From Chloroflexia bacterium SDU3-3 (GTDB taxonomy: Bacteria; Chloroflexota; Chloroflexia; Chloroflexales; Roseiflexaceae): a stretch of DNA of 64,000 bases. The position numbers and the translations under genes are program-made. Every line of letters begins with the position of its first letter. The stretch's first letter is position 1. The notes beneath the pieces are model-generated. The model had not been told where the DNA came from. It did not search any database and saw nothing but the letters and a program-made list of their open reading frames with translations. Location of the stretch: contig WBOU01000023.1 of NCBI GenBank assembly GCA_009268125.1, positions 1 to 64,000 on the forward strand. Direction: 5' to 3'. This document shows positions 56,598 through 63,945 of this stretch, one piece after another.

Positions 56598-58397
56598 ATG
56601 CTCACTCGTTGGAACTGCTACCGCATGGCTGCAACACTGCTGCTGCTGGTGCCGCTTGCCGCCTGCGGCGAAGCGCCCGCACCGGCGGCGCAGGCCCCAT
56701 CCCCCGCCGCCCCCGCCGCCACCGAGGCCCCCGCCGAGCCTGCCGAGGCACCCACAGCCGAGCCAGAGGCCGCTGAGCAGGCCGCCACGCCGCCGCTCAA
56801 GAGCGAGGGCCAGCCGGTCGGCGGGGTGAATAGCGAGGTCGGCACCAGCGGCGTCTATGCCTCCGACCTCGGGTTCCGCGCTGACGCCAATGGGTTTGGC
56901 TTCCCGAACTATGGCGGCGAGGGCGAGACCAACATGACGCCCAATGATGTCCGGCGCATGTTTGGCGACAGCGCCTGCGAGTCGATAGAAGGCGATGAGT
57001 GCACGCTGACGCCGCCGGGCGCCCAGTGGCTGGAGTCGATGAACAGCGCCACCAGCGGCGGGCACTGCGAGGGCATGGCCGTGCTGAGCAACCTGTTCTA
57101 CACCGGCAAGGTCAACCCAGCCGACTTTGGCGCGGAAACAGTGCCTGCGCTCCAGATCGCTGGCAACGAGCCGCTCCAGCGCGAGATCGCCTACTGGTTC
57201 GCCACGCAGGCCACCCAGCCCGCGCGTTCGGGCATTGTCCCGCAGACGCCTAGCGGCGTGGTCAATACCCTGCTGACATCCTTCGCGGCTGGCCCGTCGG
57301 GCGGCGAGCAGTACGCCGTGGGCATCTACAAGCGCGACCGCAGCGGCGGACACGCGGTCACGCCCTACGCCGTCGAAGATCGGGGCGAGGGCGTCTACTG
57401 GATCATGATCTACGACAACAACTACCCCGGCGAGCCGCGCGCGATCGAGGTGAACACCAGCGCCGACACCTGGAGCTACTCCGGCTCCACCAACCCAGCC
57501 GAGCAGGAGGGCCAGTATGAGGGCGACGCCGAGACGATGACCCTGGAACTTGCGCCGATCGCGCCGCGCCTGGGGGTGCAGGATTGCCCGTTCTGCGCAC
57601 CAGACGAGGCGGCCTCTAGCGACGGCCAGCTCAAGGCGCTTATGGCCCCCGCACCAGACTACAACCAGGTCTGGCTTGAGGGGCCTGCCGACCTGCTGAT
57701 CTCCGACGCGCAGGGGCACTCGATCGGCTTCAAGCAGGGCGTCTTTGTCAACGACATGCCCGGGGCGCAGTCAAACGCCAACAAGTTTGGCGTCAGTGTC
57801 TGGGAGACCAACGCCGAGCCGATCTACTACATCCCGGTGGATATCGACTTCACGATCAGCATCGATGGCAGCCGCCTGACCGAGCCGACGACCTCGACCG
57901 TGACGATGATCGGCCCTGGCTACGCGCTCGATGTCAGCGAGATCGTCCTCGCGCCGGGGGATGTGGACACGCTCGATGTGTCGCCCGACGGCAGCCTGAT
58001 CTCGTACCGCACCCAGAACACCGTGACCCCCTACATCCAGGTGGCGGTCGAGACCGATGCCGCCGACTATCTCTTTGGGATCTATGGCGAGGAGATGGCG
58101 CCAGGCGAGGCGCTGAATCTGGCGCTGGATACCAAGCAGGGCTGGCTGAGCCTTGACTCGATCGATAACGCCGAGCCGGGCAGCTACAGCATCGAGGTGG
58201 CAAAGTACGACGATGCCAGCGAGCAGATCTTCGGTGCCGGGGGAGTGGTGCTAGAACCCGACGATGTGGTGTATATCGACTATCTCAAATGGCCCGGCAA
58301 TAACCAGCCCATGGCGCTGGATGTAGACTATGGCGGCGATGGCTCGGTGGATGAGACGCTTGAGGTCGCCGACATCACCGACTCGCTCCAAGAATAG
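56598..58397 (+). CDS. lipoprotein with papain-like Cys-His-Asp/Asn signature
   Basis: 599-residue predicted lipoprotein (signal ending LAACG) with an Ala/Pro/Glu-rich tether of about 55 residues. The globular part contains SGGHCEGMAVLSNLF (Cys157), RSGGHAVTPYAVED (His252) and MIYDNNYPG (Asp273/Asn274/Asn275). The order Cys, His, Asp/Asn and the contexts fit a papain-like or transglutaminase-like peptidase fold. The remainder to residue 599 is beta-rich (Ig-like). Protease or acyl-transfer activity at the cell surface is inferred only. Start at MLTRWNCYR after AAGGAG; a GTG further up is less good. The leader shares TCAAGCCAAGGAG with the RT-like gene 2.5 kb upstream. Confidence 0.82.
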   Translation: MLTRWNCYRMAATLLLLVPLAACGEAPAPAAQAPSPAAPAATEAPAEPAEAPTAEPEAAEQAATPPLKSEGQPVGGVNSEVGTSGVYASDLGFRADANGFGFPNYGGEGETNMTPNDVRRMFGDSACESIEGDECTLTPPGAQWLESMNSATSGGHCEGMAVLSNLFYTGKVNPADFGAETVPALQIAGNEPLQREIAYWFATQATQPARSGIVPQTPSGVVNTLLTSFAAGPSGGEQYAVGIYKRDRSGGHAVTPYAVEDRGEGVYWIMIYDNNYPGEPRAIEVNTSADTWSYSGSTNPAEQEGQYEGDAETMTLELAPIAPRLGVQDCPFCAPDEAASSDGQLKALMAPAPDYNQVWLEGPADLLISDAQGHSIGFKQGVFVNDMPGAQSNANKFGVSVWETNAEPIYYIPVDIDFTISIDGSRLTEPTTSTVTMIGPGYALDVSEIVLAPGDVDTLDVSPDGSLISYRTQNTVTPYIQVAVETDAADYLFGIYGEEMAPGEALNLALDTKQGWLSLDSIDNAEPGSYSIEVAKYDDASEQIFGAGGVVLEPDDVVYIDYLKWPGNNQPMALDVDYGGDGSVDETLEVADITDSLQE

Positions 58398-58461
58398 CCG
58401 AGATGCACGCGGGCGGCCTGCTGGCTGCCCCCTCTGTTGAAATGAAGAAGCGCGGGTGCGG

Positions 58462-58499
58462 TAGAAGCACGCAGAAACGCCACGTTCTGCGTGCTTCTG
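58462..58499 (+). terminator. terminator after the lipoprotein gene
   Basis: 14-bp stem AGAAGCACGCAGAA / TTCTGCGTGCTTCT with a 9-10-nt loop, then GTTGTG. Confidence 0.6.
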
Positions 58500-58575
58500 T
58501 TGTGCTGCCCGACCAATGGGCCAAAAGCCGCGGGCAAAATACGCCCAGCGATGGACGGGATTGGCCCGACGGCGA

Positions 58576-58584
58576 TGCTATACT
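58576..58584 (+). promoter_or_regulatory. extended -10 (TGCTATACT)
   Basis: TATACT preceded by TGC, about 50 bp before the short ORF and 280 bp before the next gene. No clear -35. Confidence 0.4.
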
Positions 58585-58635
58585 CTGCCCTGTCCGCACA
58601 CATCCGCATCTATGCCAAGAAGGAGGGAGCAAGCC

Positions 58636-58719
58636 ATGACCACACAACATCTCCAGCACGTCACCTTGCGCCCGAGCCGCGCCGACCGCGCCGCCGTGCT
58701 TGGCGAGATCCTCGCCTAG
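58636..58719 (+). CDS. 27-residue short ORF, possible leader peptide
   Basis: ATG preceded by AAGGAGGGAG, a very strong ribosome site, encoding MTTQHLQHVTLRPSRADRAA and seven more residues. It is too short for a known family. It lies between a promoter-like motif and the next gene, so it may be a leader peptide, a stand-alone small protein, or the remnant of a truncated gene (for example a GNAT start, since LRPSRADRAAV resembles one). Confidence 0.4.
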   Translation: MTTQHLQHVTLRPSRADRAAVLGEILA

Positions 58720-58865
58720 CGCCCGCCCCTCGGTTCTCCGCACCTGCTCGGACGCCTGCACACCGCGCCCTGGCCCCGCCGTGCCCTGTGGCACCGCCGC
58801 GCCGCCGCGCGCATGTTCGACACATGCTGTGCTATCAATCCTGTAGCTGGAGAACACTAATCCAT

Positions 58866-59678
58866 ATGGATATCGACATTTTGGCCCTGCGCAAGCAGTT
58901 CGACCGCATCGGCGCGCGCGTTGCTGTCTCGCCTGTCGTGGTGGAGCGCTGGCAGCGCACCCGTGGCCCCGGCATTGACATCGGCAGCGACCGCACCGGG
59001 GAGTTCTTTGACATCCGCGTGCGCCCGACCGAGGCGGTGTCCTACGACGTGGTGGATGTGCAGCCGCGCATGCGCCACCTGCTGCTGCTGGCCCGCCGCG
59101 ACGGCGGCGTGAAGGAGAAGTACCTGTGCGGCCACGACGAGCGTCACTGGTTCGTGTGCGCCGTGCCCGAGCGCCACGGCATCTCGGGTGTGGTCACGGC
59201 CATGCAGGCGCTTCAGCCCACCGAGGTGCGCATCGTGGCCGAGCAGTCGCTGCGGCCCAAGCTGCGGCTGCGCCGCCACAACGCGGCCTTCATCCGCCAG
59301 GGCGAGTGGTTCTTTGTGCCCGCGCCCGATCTGGTGGTCGACGAGCGGCGCATCCATCGCAACGAGCCGATCAGCCGCGGCGGCGGCGGCAAGCCGCACT
59401 GGTGCGAGTTCCTGCACCGCCGCGATGGCGAGGCGGTGATGGTGTGTCGGCAGCACCCCGGCGGCCTGACAATGGATGAGTACGAGCGGCTGATCCAGGC
59501 TCAGCCTAGCGCGCGCATGTGGCGCTGGCAGGCCAGGCGCCGCAACGCCACCGTGTATGTCCGTGGCCGCGTATCGCACCCCGACCACCGCACGGTGGTG
59601 CTGCCCAGCTGGCACCGTGTGCTGATGAACACCGAGAGCGAGGCCGCCGCCAGCCGTAACGTCGTCTTCCTCGACTAG
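58866..59678 (+). CDS. uncharacterised 270-residue protein
   Basis: Soluble protein, not assigned to a known family. Notable blocks: IDIGSDRTGEFFDIRV, VDVQPRMRHLLLLARRDGGVKEKYLCGHDERHWFVCAVPE (a conserved-looking centre with two Cys and two His), and a C-terminal half ending in WHRVLMNTE. High Arg content and an RGRVSHPDH region. The start is the ATG following CAT at 58866; the ribosome site is weak (GGAG 13 nt upstream). A strong terminator follows. Confidence 0.75.
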   Translation: MDIDILALRKQFDRIGARVAVSPVVVERWQRTRGPGIDIGSDRTGEFFDIRVRPTEAVSYDVVDVQPRMRHLLLLARRDGGVKEKYLCGHDERHWFVCAVPERHGISGVVTAMQALQPTEVRIVAEQSLRPKLRLRRHNAAFIRQGEWFFVPAPDLVVDERRIHRNEPISRGGGGKPHWCEFLHRRDGEAVMVCRQHPGGLTMDEYERLIQAQPSARMWRWQARRRNATVYVRGRVSHPDHRTVVLPSWHRVLMNTESEAAASRNVVFLD

Positions 59679-59697
59679 CGGCTGCGCCGGATGCTGG

Positions 59698-59732
59698 CGA
59701 GGCGCGGGGTTTAAGCCCCACGCCTCTTTTTT
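59698..59732 (+). terminator. intrinsic terminator after the 270-residue gene
   Basis: Stem GAGGCG-GGGG / CCCC-CGCCTC with one internal mismatch, loop about 6 nt, followed by TTTTTT. Also faces the stop of the convergent HAD gene. Confidence 0.8.
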
Positions 59733-59756
59733 GCACCCGCACGCCCTCGGCGCGGG

Positions 59757-60554
59757 CTAGACCGCTACGCCCAGCGCGAAGCGGCGCAGTGCGAGGGCCA
59801 CGCCATCCTCGGCGTTGGACGCGGTGCGGTAGCGGGCGTGCGCGGCCACGTCGGGCGCGGCGCTGGCCATGGCCACGCTCACCCCGCTCACCGCGAACAT
59901 GCTGATGTCGTTCTGGCTGTCGCCCACGCTCATCACCTCTTCCTTGCTCAGCCCCAGCCGCGCGGCCACCTCGGCCAGCGCCGCGCCCTTGCCCACGCCA
60001 GGCGGCATCCACTCCAGAAAGGAGCGGTGGGTGCGCAGCTGGTCGAGCGCGGGCGCGGTGAGGGCGCGCAGCTCGTCGTCGCACGGGCTGGCCTCGCAGA
60101 AGGCCAGCAGCTTGACCGGGTCGGGGATGTGCTGGGGCGTGAGCGCGGGCACCTCGCGGAACATCGGCTCGCCGTAGGAGAGCAGCACATCGGGCTGGGC
60201 CTTGCCGGGCAGGTAGACGATCTCGCGCAGCCCAAACAGGCAGAACGGGATGCCCCGCGCGAGCAGCAGCCCGCTCACCAGCGCCACCTGGTCGGGCTGC
60301 AGCAGCTGGCGGGCGCGCACGCTGTCGCTGGCCACGTCGCCCACCGCCGCGCCGTTCTGGCAGATCAGCTCGGGCAGGCCCAGGGCCTGGCCGTAGGGGC
60401 GCATGGAGTCGAAGGATCGACCGCTGGCCAGCACGACGTGGATGCCTGCGTCGAGGCAGTCGCGGATGGCGGACGCATTGGCCGCGCTGATCTGGTGGTC
60501 GGGCCCAAGCAGCGTGCCGTCGAGGTCGAGGGCGATGCATCGGATCTGGGTCAT
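59757..60554 (-). CDS. Cof-type HAD family phosphatase
   Basis: 265-residue HAD phosphatase with a type IIB (Cof) cap. Motif I is ALDLDGTLLG (nucleophile Asp near residue 10), motif II is VLASGRS, and motif IV is SVGDSQNDISMF. These hydrolyse phosphorylated sugars or cofactors such as FMN and PLP; the substrate cannot be predicted. The start MTQIRC fits the family N-terminus; the ribosome site is poor. The far longer frame upstream overlaps repeats and is not protein-like. Confidence 0.93.
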   Translation of the reverse strand: MTQIRCIALDLDGTLLGPDHQISAANASAIRDCLDAGIHVVLASGRSFDSMRPYGQALGLPELICQNGAAVGDVASDSVRARQLLQPDQVALVSGLLLARGIPFCLFGLREIVYLPGKAQPDVLLSYGEPMFREVPALTPQHIPDPVKLLAFCEASPCDDELRALTAPALDQLRTHRSFLEWMPPGVGKGAALAEVAARLGLSKEEVMSVGDSQNDISMFAVSGVSVAMASAAPDVAAHARYRTASNAEDGVALALRRFALGVAV

Positions 60555-60767
60555 GTGTTGTGTGCGCGGGTCTCTGCGGCGTGTGCTGCGGAGAAAGCGC
60601 GCCCTCCTTGCTGTGATGTGTTGCTGCGGGGCCACTTCGCCGCCGTGGTGGGGCTGCTCGCCGCCGAGCGCCCACGCTGATTATACCCGCAGCGTGGCCC
60701 GCCGCCTGTGGGGCGCAGGGCGGAGATGGCGGGGCCTGTGCGCTCTGGGTAGACACCGATGCTTGAC

Positions 60768-60826
60768 CACCAAGATACCAAGGGACAAAGGGGGACACAT
60801 ACCACGAAGGCTCGAAGACACGCGTG
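60768..60826 (+). repeat. short dispersed repeat B, copy 4
   Basis: ACCACCAAGATACCAAGGGA, CACATACCACGAAGGCTCGAAGACACG; very similar to 30888-30950. Confidence 0.55.
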
Positions 60827-60893
60827 GGATTTTTGGCATTGTGATGCTTAGGATGGCGCTTCGATCTATCGCCCCACAGATCAGCACTGTGAC

Positions 60894-60922
60894 TTGCCAT
60901 CCCGCACCGATCGCACTACAAT
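60894..60922 (+). promoter_or_regulatory. promoter TTGCCA-17-TACAAT
   Basis: TTGCCA (60894-60899), 17-bp spacer, TACAAT (60917-60922). It precedes a ribosome site (CAGGAG) and the remnant frame at 60958, and may also transcribe the C45-type gene. Confidence 0.6.
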
Positions 60923-60957
60923 AGCCGCACATCTGTTCGCTGCAACAGGAGTGTGCG

Positions 60958-61137
60958 ATGACCTCGCCCACCTCTTTCACCCAGCCGTTTCTCGTGCTGC
61001 TTGCCGATACCTGCGGCGTGAGCGAGCGACCACGCCGCGCTCGTGGAGCGCCTGCGTGCCCGCAGCGACTGGCTGGCCGTTGCCGCCAGCATGATGCTCC
61101 TTGCCCCCTGCGCGTATCACGTCGGTCTGGTATCTGA
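60958..61137 (+). pseudogene. frameshifted gene fragment
   Basis: An ATG after CAGGAGTGTGCG opens MTSPTSFTQPFLVLLADTCG. After GVSE the natural-looking continuation (DHAALVERLRARSDWLAVAA) lies in another frame. That fits an old gene start broken by a 1-2 nt shift near 61027 and truncated. The original family is not identified. Confidence 0.35.
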
Positions 61138-61149
61138 AGGGAAGTGGTT

Positions 61150-62265
61150 ATGTCCGAGCGTTATAGCCTTTGTGAAGGTATTTTTCAGCATCTTGGGCTT
61201 GAAGGCACAAGCTATGAGATTGGCCGCCAGCAGGCCGAAGTCCTACAGGCGACGAACCAAGGCTTTCTGAGCTTCCTCACATCGGGGGAGATGCACCCTG
61301 AGAGGTACGGGTTCGCCAGCTTCAGGCAGCTTCAGGAGGTGTACGAGGTGGCCTGCCCAGGCATCAACGACGAGATCCAGGGCTTTGCTGATAGGCTGGG
61401 GCTGCCGGTCGAGAAGATCATATTTTATGATATGGCCCATGTGGTGCAGACAAACTGCTCGCATGTGGCCGTATTGCCGCCGCTTACCCAGGATGCCCAC
61501 CTGCTGGTGGCCCGCAGCTATGAGTGGAAGCCCGAGGAAGAAGACCTGCGGCTCTGCACAACCGGCGTGAGCGGGAAGGCGCGCCACATCGGCTTCTCGT
61601 GCCTGCTCTTTGGGCGTATGGAGGGCATGAACGAGCACGGCCTGAGCCTGACTATGTCGGGCGGAAATGCCGCAGGGCTTCCGCACGAGTGGAACAAAAA
61701 GACCGGCCTGCAGTGCTGGGTTGTGCAGCGCGGCATTCTTGAAAGCTGTCGGGATGTGCAGGATGCTCTGGAAAAGCTAGCTGCATGTCCTCCCACCAGC
61801 AACACCAATATGCTGCTGGCCGAGCCGAGCGGGAAGGCTGCTCTGGCGGAGATCTACGCGGGGGAGCTGCAGGTGAAGCAGGTTGACAGCGCCTGTGATA
61901 TGCCCTATATCGTTTCTACCAATCACTATGTTTTGCCTGGCATGCGCGAACGCAATTACCACCAGTTTATTCTTGATCACTCTCTGCCACGGGCCGAGGC
62001 GCTGCGAGCGTGTATTGAAAGCAGCCGCCCCCGCGTCACGCGCGAGACCTTACGCGAGGTCCTAACGAAGGAGATACCTTATGGCTGCTTTGGCCCCTAC
62101 TACTCCGGCGGGTTTGGCACGCTGTGGTCGATGATCTTTGACCTGACGGTTGGCGAGGTCGAGATCTGCTTTGGTGCGCCGGGGTATAATGCCTGGCGCA
62201 CTTTTACGCTTGAGCACCCTGGCGAGCCACACGAATATACCGCAGTATTCCCCGACAAACGATAG
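61150..62265 (+). CDS. C45-type acyltransferase/peptidase (Ntn hydrolase)
   Basis: 371-residue protein of the peptidase C45 / acyl-CoA:6-aminopenicillanate acyltransferase-like family. Blocks: SYEIGRQQAE, CPGINDEIQGFADRLGLP, the putative N-terminal nucleophile Cys103 in VVQTNCSHVAV, LLVARSYEWKPEEE, GMNEHGLSLTMSGG and TNMLLAEPSG. In the family autocleavage just before the Cys activates the enzyme; here the preceding residue is Asn rather than Gly, so processing may differ. Substrates are N-acyl amines or lactone-like compounds; none is predicted. Start ATG after GAAGGGAAG. Confidence 0.85.
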   Translation: MSERYSLCEGIFQHLGLEGTSYEIGRQQAEVLQATNQGFLSFLTSGEMHPERYGFASFRQLQEVYEVACPGINDEIQGFADRLGLPVEKIIFYDMAHVVQTNCSHVAVLPPLTQDAHLLVARSYEWKPEEEDLRLCTTGVSGKARHIGFSCLLFGRMEGMNEHGLSLTMSGGNAAGLPHEWNKKTGLQCWVVQRGILESCRDVQDALEKLAACPPTSNTNMLLAEPSGKAALAEIYAGELQVKQVDSACDMPYIVSTNHYVLPGMRERNYHQFILDHSLPRAEALRACIESSRPRVTRETLREVLTKEIPYGCFGPYYSGGFGTLWSMIFDLTVGEVEICFGAPGYNAWRTFTLEHPGEPHEYTAVFPDKR

Positions 62266-62372
62266 CGCAACGCTAGCTGCCTTCGTTGGGTGCATGTTTT
62301 CTGGCTTTCCCCAATGGGGGAAGACCAGCTCGTTGGGTTGCCCATGGGTCAATCCAACAGCGCTATCGGTGC

Positions 62373-62378
62373 TATAAT
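62373..62378 (+). promoter_or_regulatory. consensus -10 (TGCTATAAT) for the small genes to the right
   Basis: TATAAT with TGC extension, 72 bp before the 82-residue gene. Confidence 0.5.
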
Positions 62379-62449
62379 CGACATTTGCGAGAGATCACGT
62401 GGCCTGCCGATGGAGAGAACTAGCAGGCGCTGAGTGTGGGAGCGTGCCG

Positions 62450-62698
62450 ATGGACGATACCGAGAGCCAGGCCGAGCTTCGGCAGCGGATTGCCGCGCTG
62501 GAGGCCGAGCTTGCCCAGCTGCGGGCGATCGAGGCCGCCGCCCGCGAGGCGCACGCCTTCTTCGCCGGGCGGCGGCCAGGCTTCGCCATGACCTACCCCC
62601 GCGACATCCTCGGCGCGGCGCTTGAGCCGGATAAGCCCAGGAGGGGCACGAAGGCAGGCGCGGCACCTAGGGCGCGGGCAAGACGCCGCAAGCCGTAG
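62450..62698 (+). CDS. 82-residue coiled-coil/basic-tail protein
   Basis: Starts MDDTESQAELRQRIAALEAE, a heptad-type coiled coil (about 5-38). It ends with an Arg/Lys/Ala-rich tail (RRGTKAGAAPRARARRRKP), so nucleic-acid or acidic-partner binding is plausible. Function not known. Ribosome site GGGAG 7 nt upstream; 40 bp before the next gene on the same strand. Confidence 0.6.
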   Translation: MDDTESQAELRQRIAALEAELAQLRAIEAAAREAHAFFAGRRPGFAMTYPRDILGAALEPDKPRRGTKAGAAPRARARRRKP

Positions 62699-62738
62699 CG
62701 ACACGATCAGCCGCCCTAGGTTTTGCACGAGGTATCGT

Positions 62739-63230
62739 ATGAACCGCGCCGTTCTTATCGCTGTGCAGCTCCGGCTTGCCGACGGGGTACAGCTCCACTA
62801 TCTTGATCCGCTGGAGATAGCGCTCGACTGCCACCAGTGTCGGCGCACGCGCCGGACGGTCATTATCCAGCAGGCTGATGGCTCGGCGATCTGCACGCCA
62901 GCGCGGCACCACTTTCCGGCGCAGCTTGCCGCGCGGCACATCGGCGATGCCCCAGGGCAGATCCGCCTGCTGGTGCACTATGACTACCAGCCATTTGCCG
63001 ACGCCAAGTACCCGATCGAGTCAACCGGCGTGCCATCCTGGGGGCGCGTCAGCTTCACATGCGCGTGCCCGCGCTGCGGGGCGCTGAGCGCCGCGAGCAC
63101 GCAGACCAATATGGTGCGCCCATGGACCCAGCGCTGCGCCTGCGGCCTCGCGCTGTACACCGATGCGGCGGTGATGCCGCGCTTCGAGCCGGTGCCGCTC
63201 ACCTTCAGCCTGCCCGCTGATAGGCCCTGA
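62739..63230 (+). CDS. uncharacterised zinc-binding 163-residue protein
   Basis: Three Cys motifs: CHQCRRTRR (about residue 31), CACPRCG (about 109) and CACG (about 133), suggesting one or two zinc sites. A His/Ala-rich middle (TPARHHFPAQLAARHIG) and beta-rich ends. Not assigned to a family. GAGG ribosome site 6 nt before the ATG. Probably co-transcribed with the 82-residue gene. Confidence 0.7.
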   Translation: MNRAVLIAVQLRLADGVQLHYLDPLEIALDCHQCRRTRRTVIIQQADGSAICTPARHHFPAQLAARHIGDAPGQIRLLVHYDYQPFADAKYPIESTGVPSWGRVSFTCACPRCGALSAASTQTNMVRPWTQRCACGLALYTDAAVMPRFEPVPLTFSLPADRP

Positions 63231-63338
63231 GCGCGGCTGCAGGGCACCTGGGCGACGGCCCCGATCGGTACTGCGGTTATTATGCAGGCCGTTGGGTGTC
63301 GCATCAGTGGGCTGAAAATAGAAAAATAGCGAGTGTGG

Positions 63339-63344
63339 TATACT
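63339..63344 (+). promoter_or_regulatory. extended -10 (TGTGGTATACT) of the DIP1984 gene
   Basis: TATACT preceded by TGTGG, 45 bp before the ATG. Same TGTGGTATA form as at 1156, 14351 and 50598. Confidence 0.5.
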
Positions 63345-63388
63345 TTACGCCGCTATACGTGCACAATCTTGTTTGGGAGCAGCGATCT

Positions 63389-63847
63389 ATGAAGCTTGCC
63401 GAGGCGCTTATCCTTCGCGCCGACTACCAGAAGCGAGTGGAGCAGCTCAAGCAGCGCCTGCAGCAGAACGCCAAGGTGCAAGAGGGCGACGCCCCCGCTG
63501 AAAACCCCGCCGAGCTGCTCGCTGAGCTTGAGCGGATAGCTGGTGACCTGACTCTTTTGATCCAGCGCATCAATCGTACCAATGCGTCGACGGCTTTCCC
63601 GAAGGGGCCGACGCTGGCCGACGCCCTGGCGCTGCGCGATGTGACCAAGATAAAGCTGGCCGTGTATCGCGACCTTGCCCAGGCCGCGTCGATCTCGCAC
63701 ACGCGCATGACCCGCTCCGAGGTGCGCTTTCAGAGCACGGTGAATGTGGCGGAGATGCAGCGGCAGGCCGATCAGCTTGCGAAGGCATACCGCGAGCTTG
63801 ATGCGCAGATCCAGGCGGCGAACTGGCTGACGGATATACTGGAGTAG
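63389..63847 (+). CDS. DIP1984 family protein
   Basis: 152-residue all-helical protein beginning MKLAEALILRADYQKRVEQL, the typical N-terminus of the DIP1984 family (also described as DUF6847). It continues with LLAELERIAGDLTLLIQRINRTN, ALALRDVTKIKLAVYRDLA and a Gln-rich coiled coil. Function unknown; members are found in many actinobacteria and other phyla, often as isolated genes. Promoter and GGGAG ribosome site directly upstream. Confidence 0.9.
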   Translation: MKLAEALILRADYQKRVEQLKQRLQQNAKVQEGDAPAENPAELLAELERIAGDLTLLIQRINRTNASTAFPKGPTLADALALRDVTKIKLAVYRDLAQAASISHTRMTRSEVRFQSTVNVAEMQRQADQLAKAYRELDAQIQAANWLTDILE

Positions 63848-63887
63848 GTGCGATGGTAGCCGAGGTTCGCTAGGCGAGCACAGCCCG

Positions 63888-63945
63888 CCAACTGGGGAAG
63901 TTGGAATGGTGGCGTGGGGGCCACGCCAGCGGGTTCGATTCCCGC
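63888..63945 (+). ncRNA. tRNA-like T-arm behind two hairpins
   Basis: CCAACT-GGGGA-AGTTGG (63888-63904), GGCGTGG-GGG-CCACGCC (63911-63927), then GCGGG-TTCGATT-CCCGC (63929-63945), which is a perfect tRNA/tmRNA T-arm. No pairing partner for the would-be 3' acceptor ACAGCTT is seen within 70 nt, and position 33 is not U. So it is not a normal tRNA. Structured RNA or decayed tRNA remnant. Confidence 0.35.

Larger units (their letters stand above)
58398..58865. other. intergenic region with terminator, promoter and short ORF
   Basis: Contains the lipoprotein terminator, an extended -10 and a 27-codon reading frame, listed separately. 58720-58865 is GC-rich and holds no further gene. Confidence 0.55.
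60555..61149. other. intergenic region with repeat B, promoter and gene remnant
   Basis: No intact gene. Repeat B copy 4, a good promoter at 60894-60922 and a degraded reading frame (60958-61137). Confidence 0.5.
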
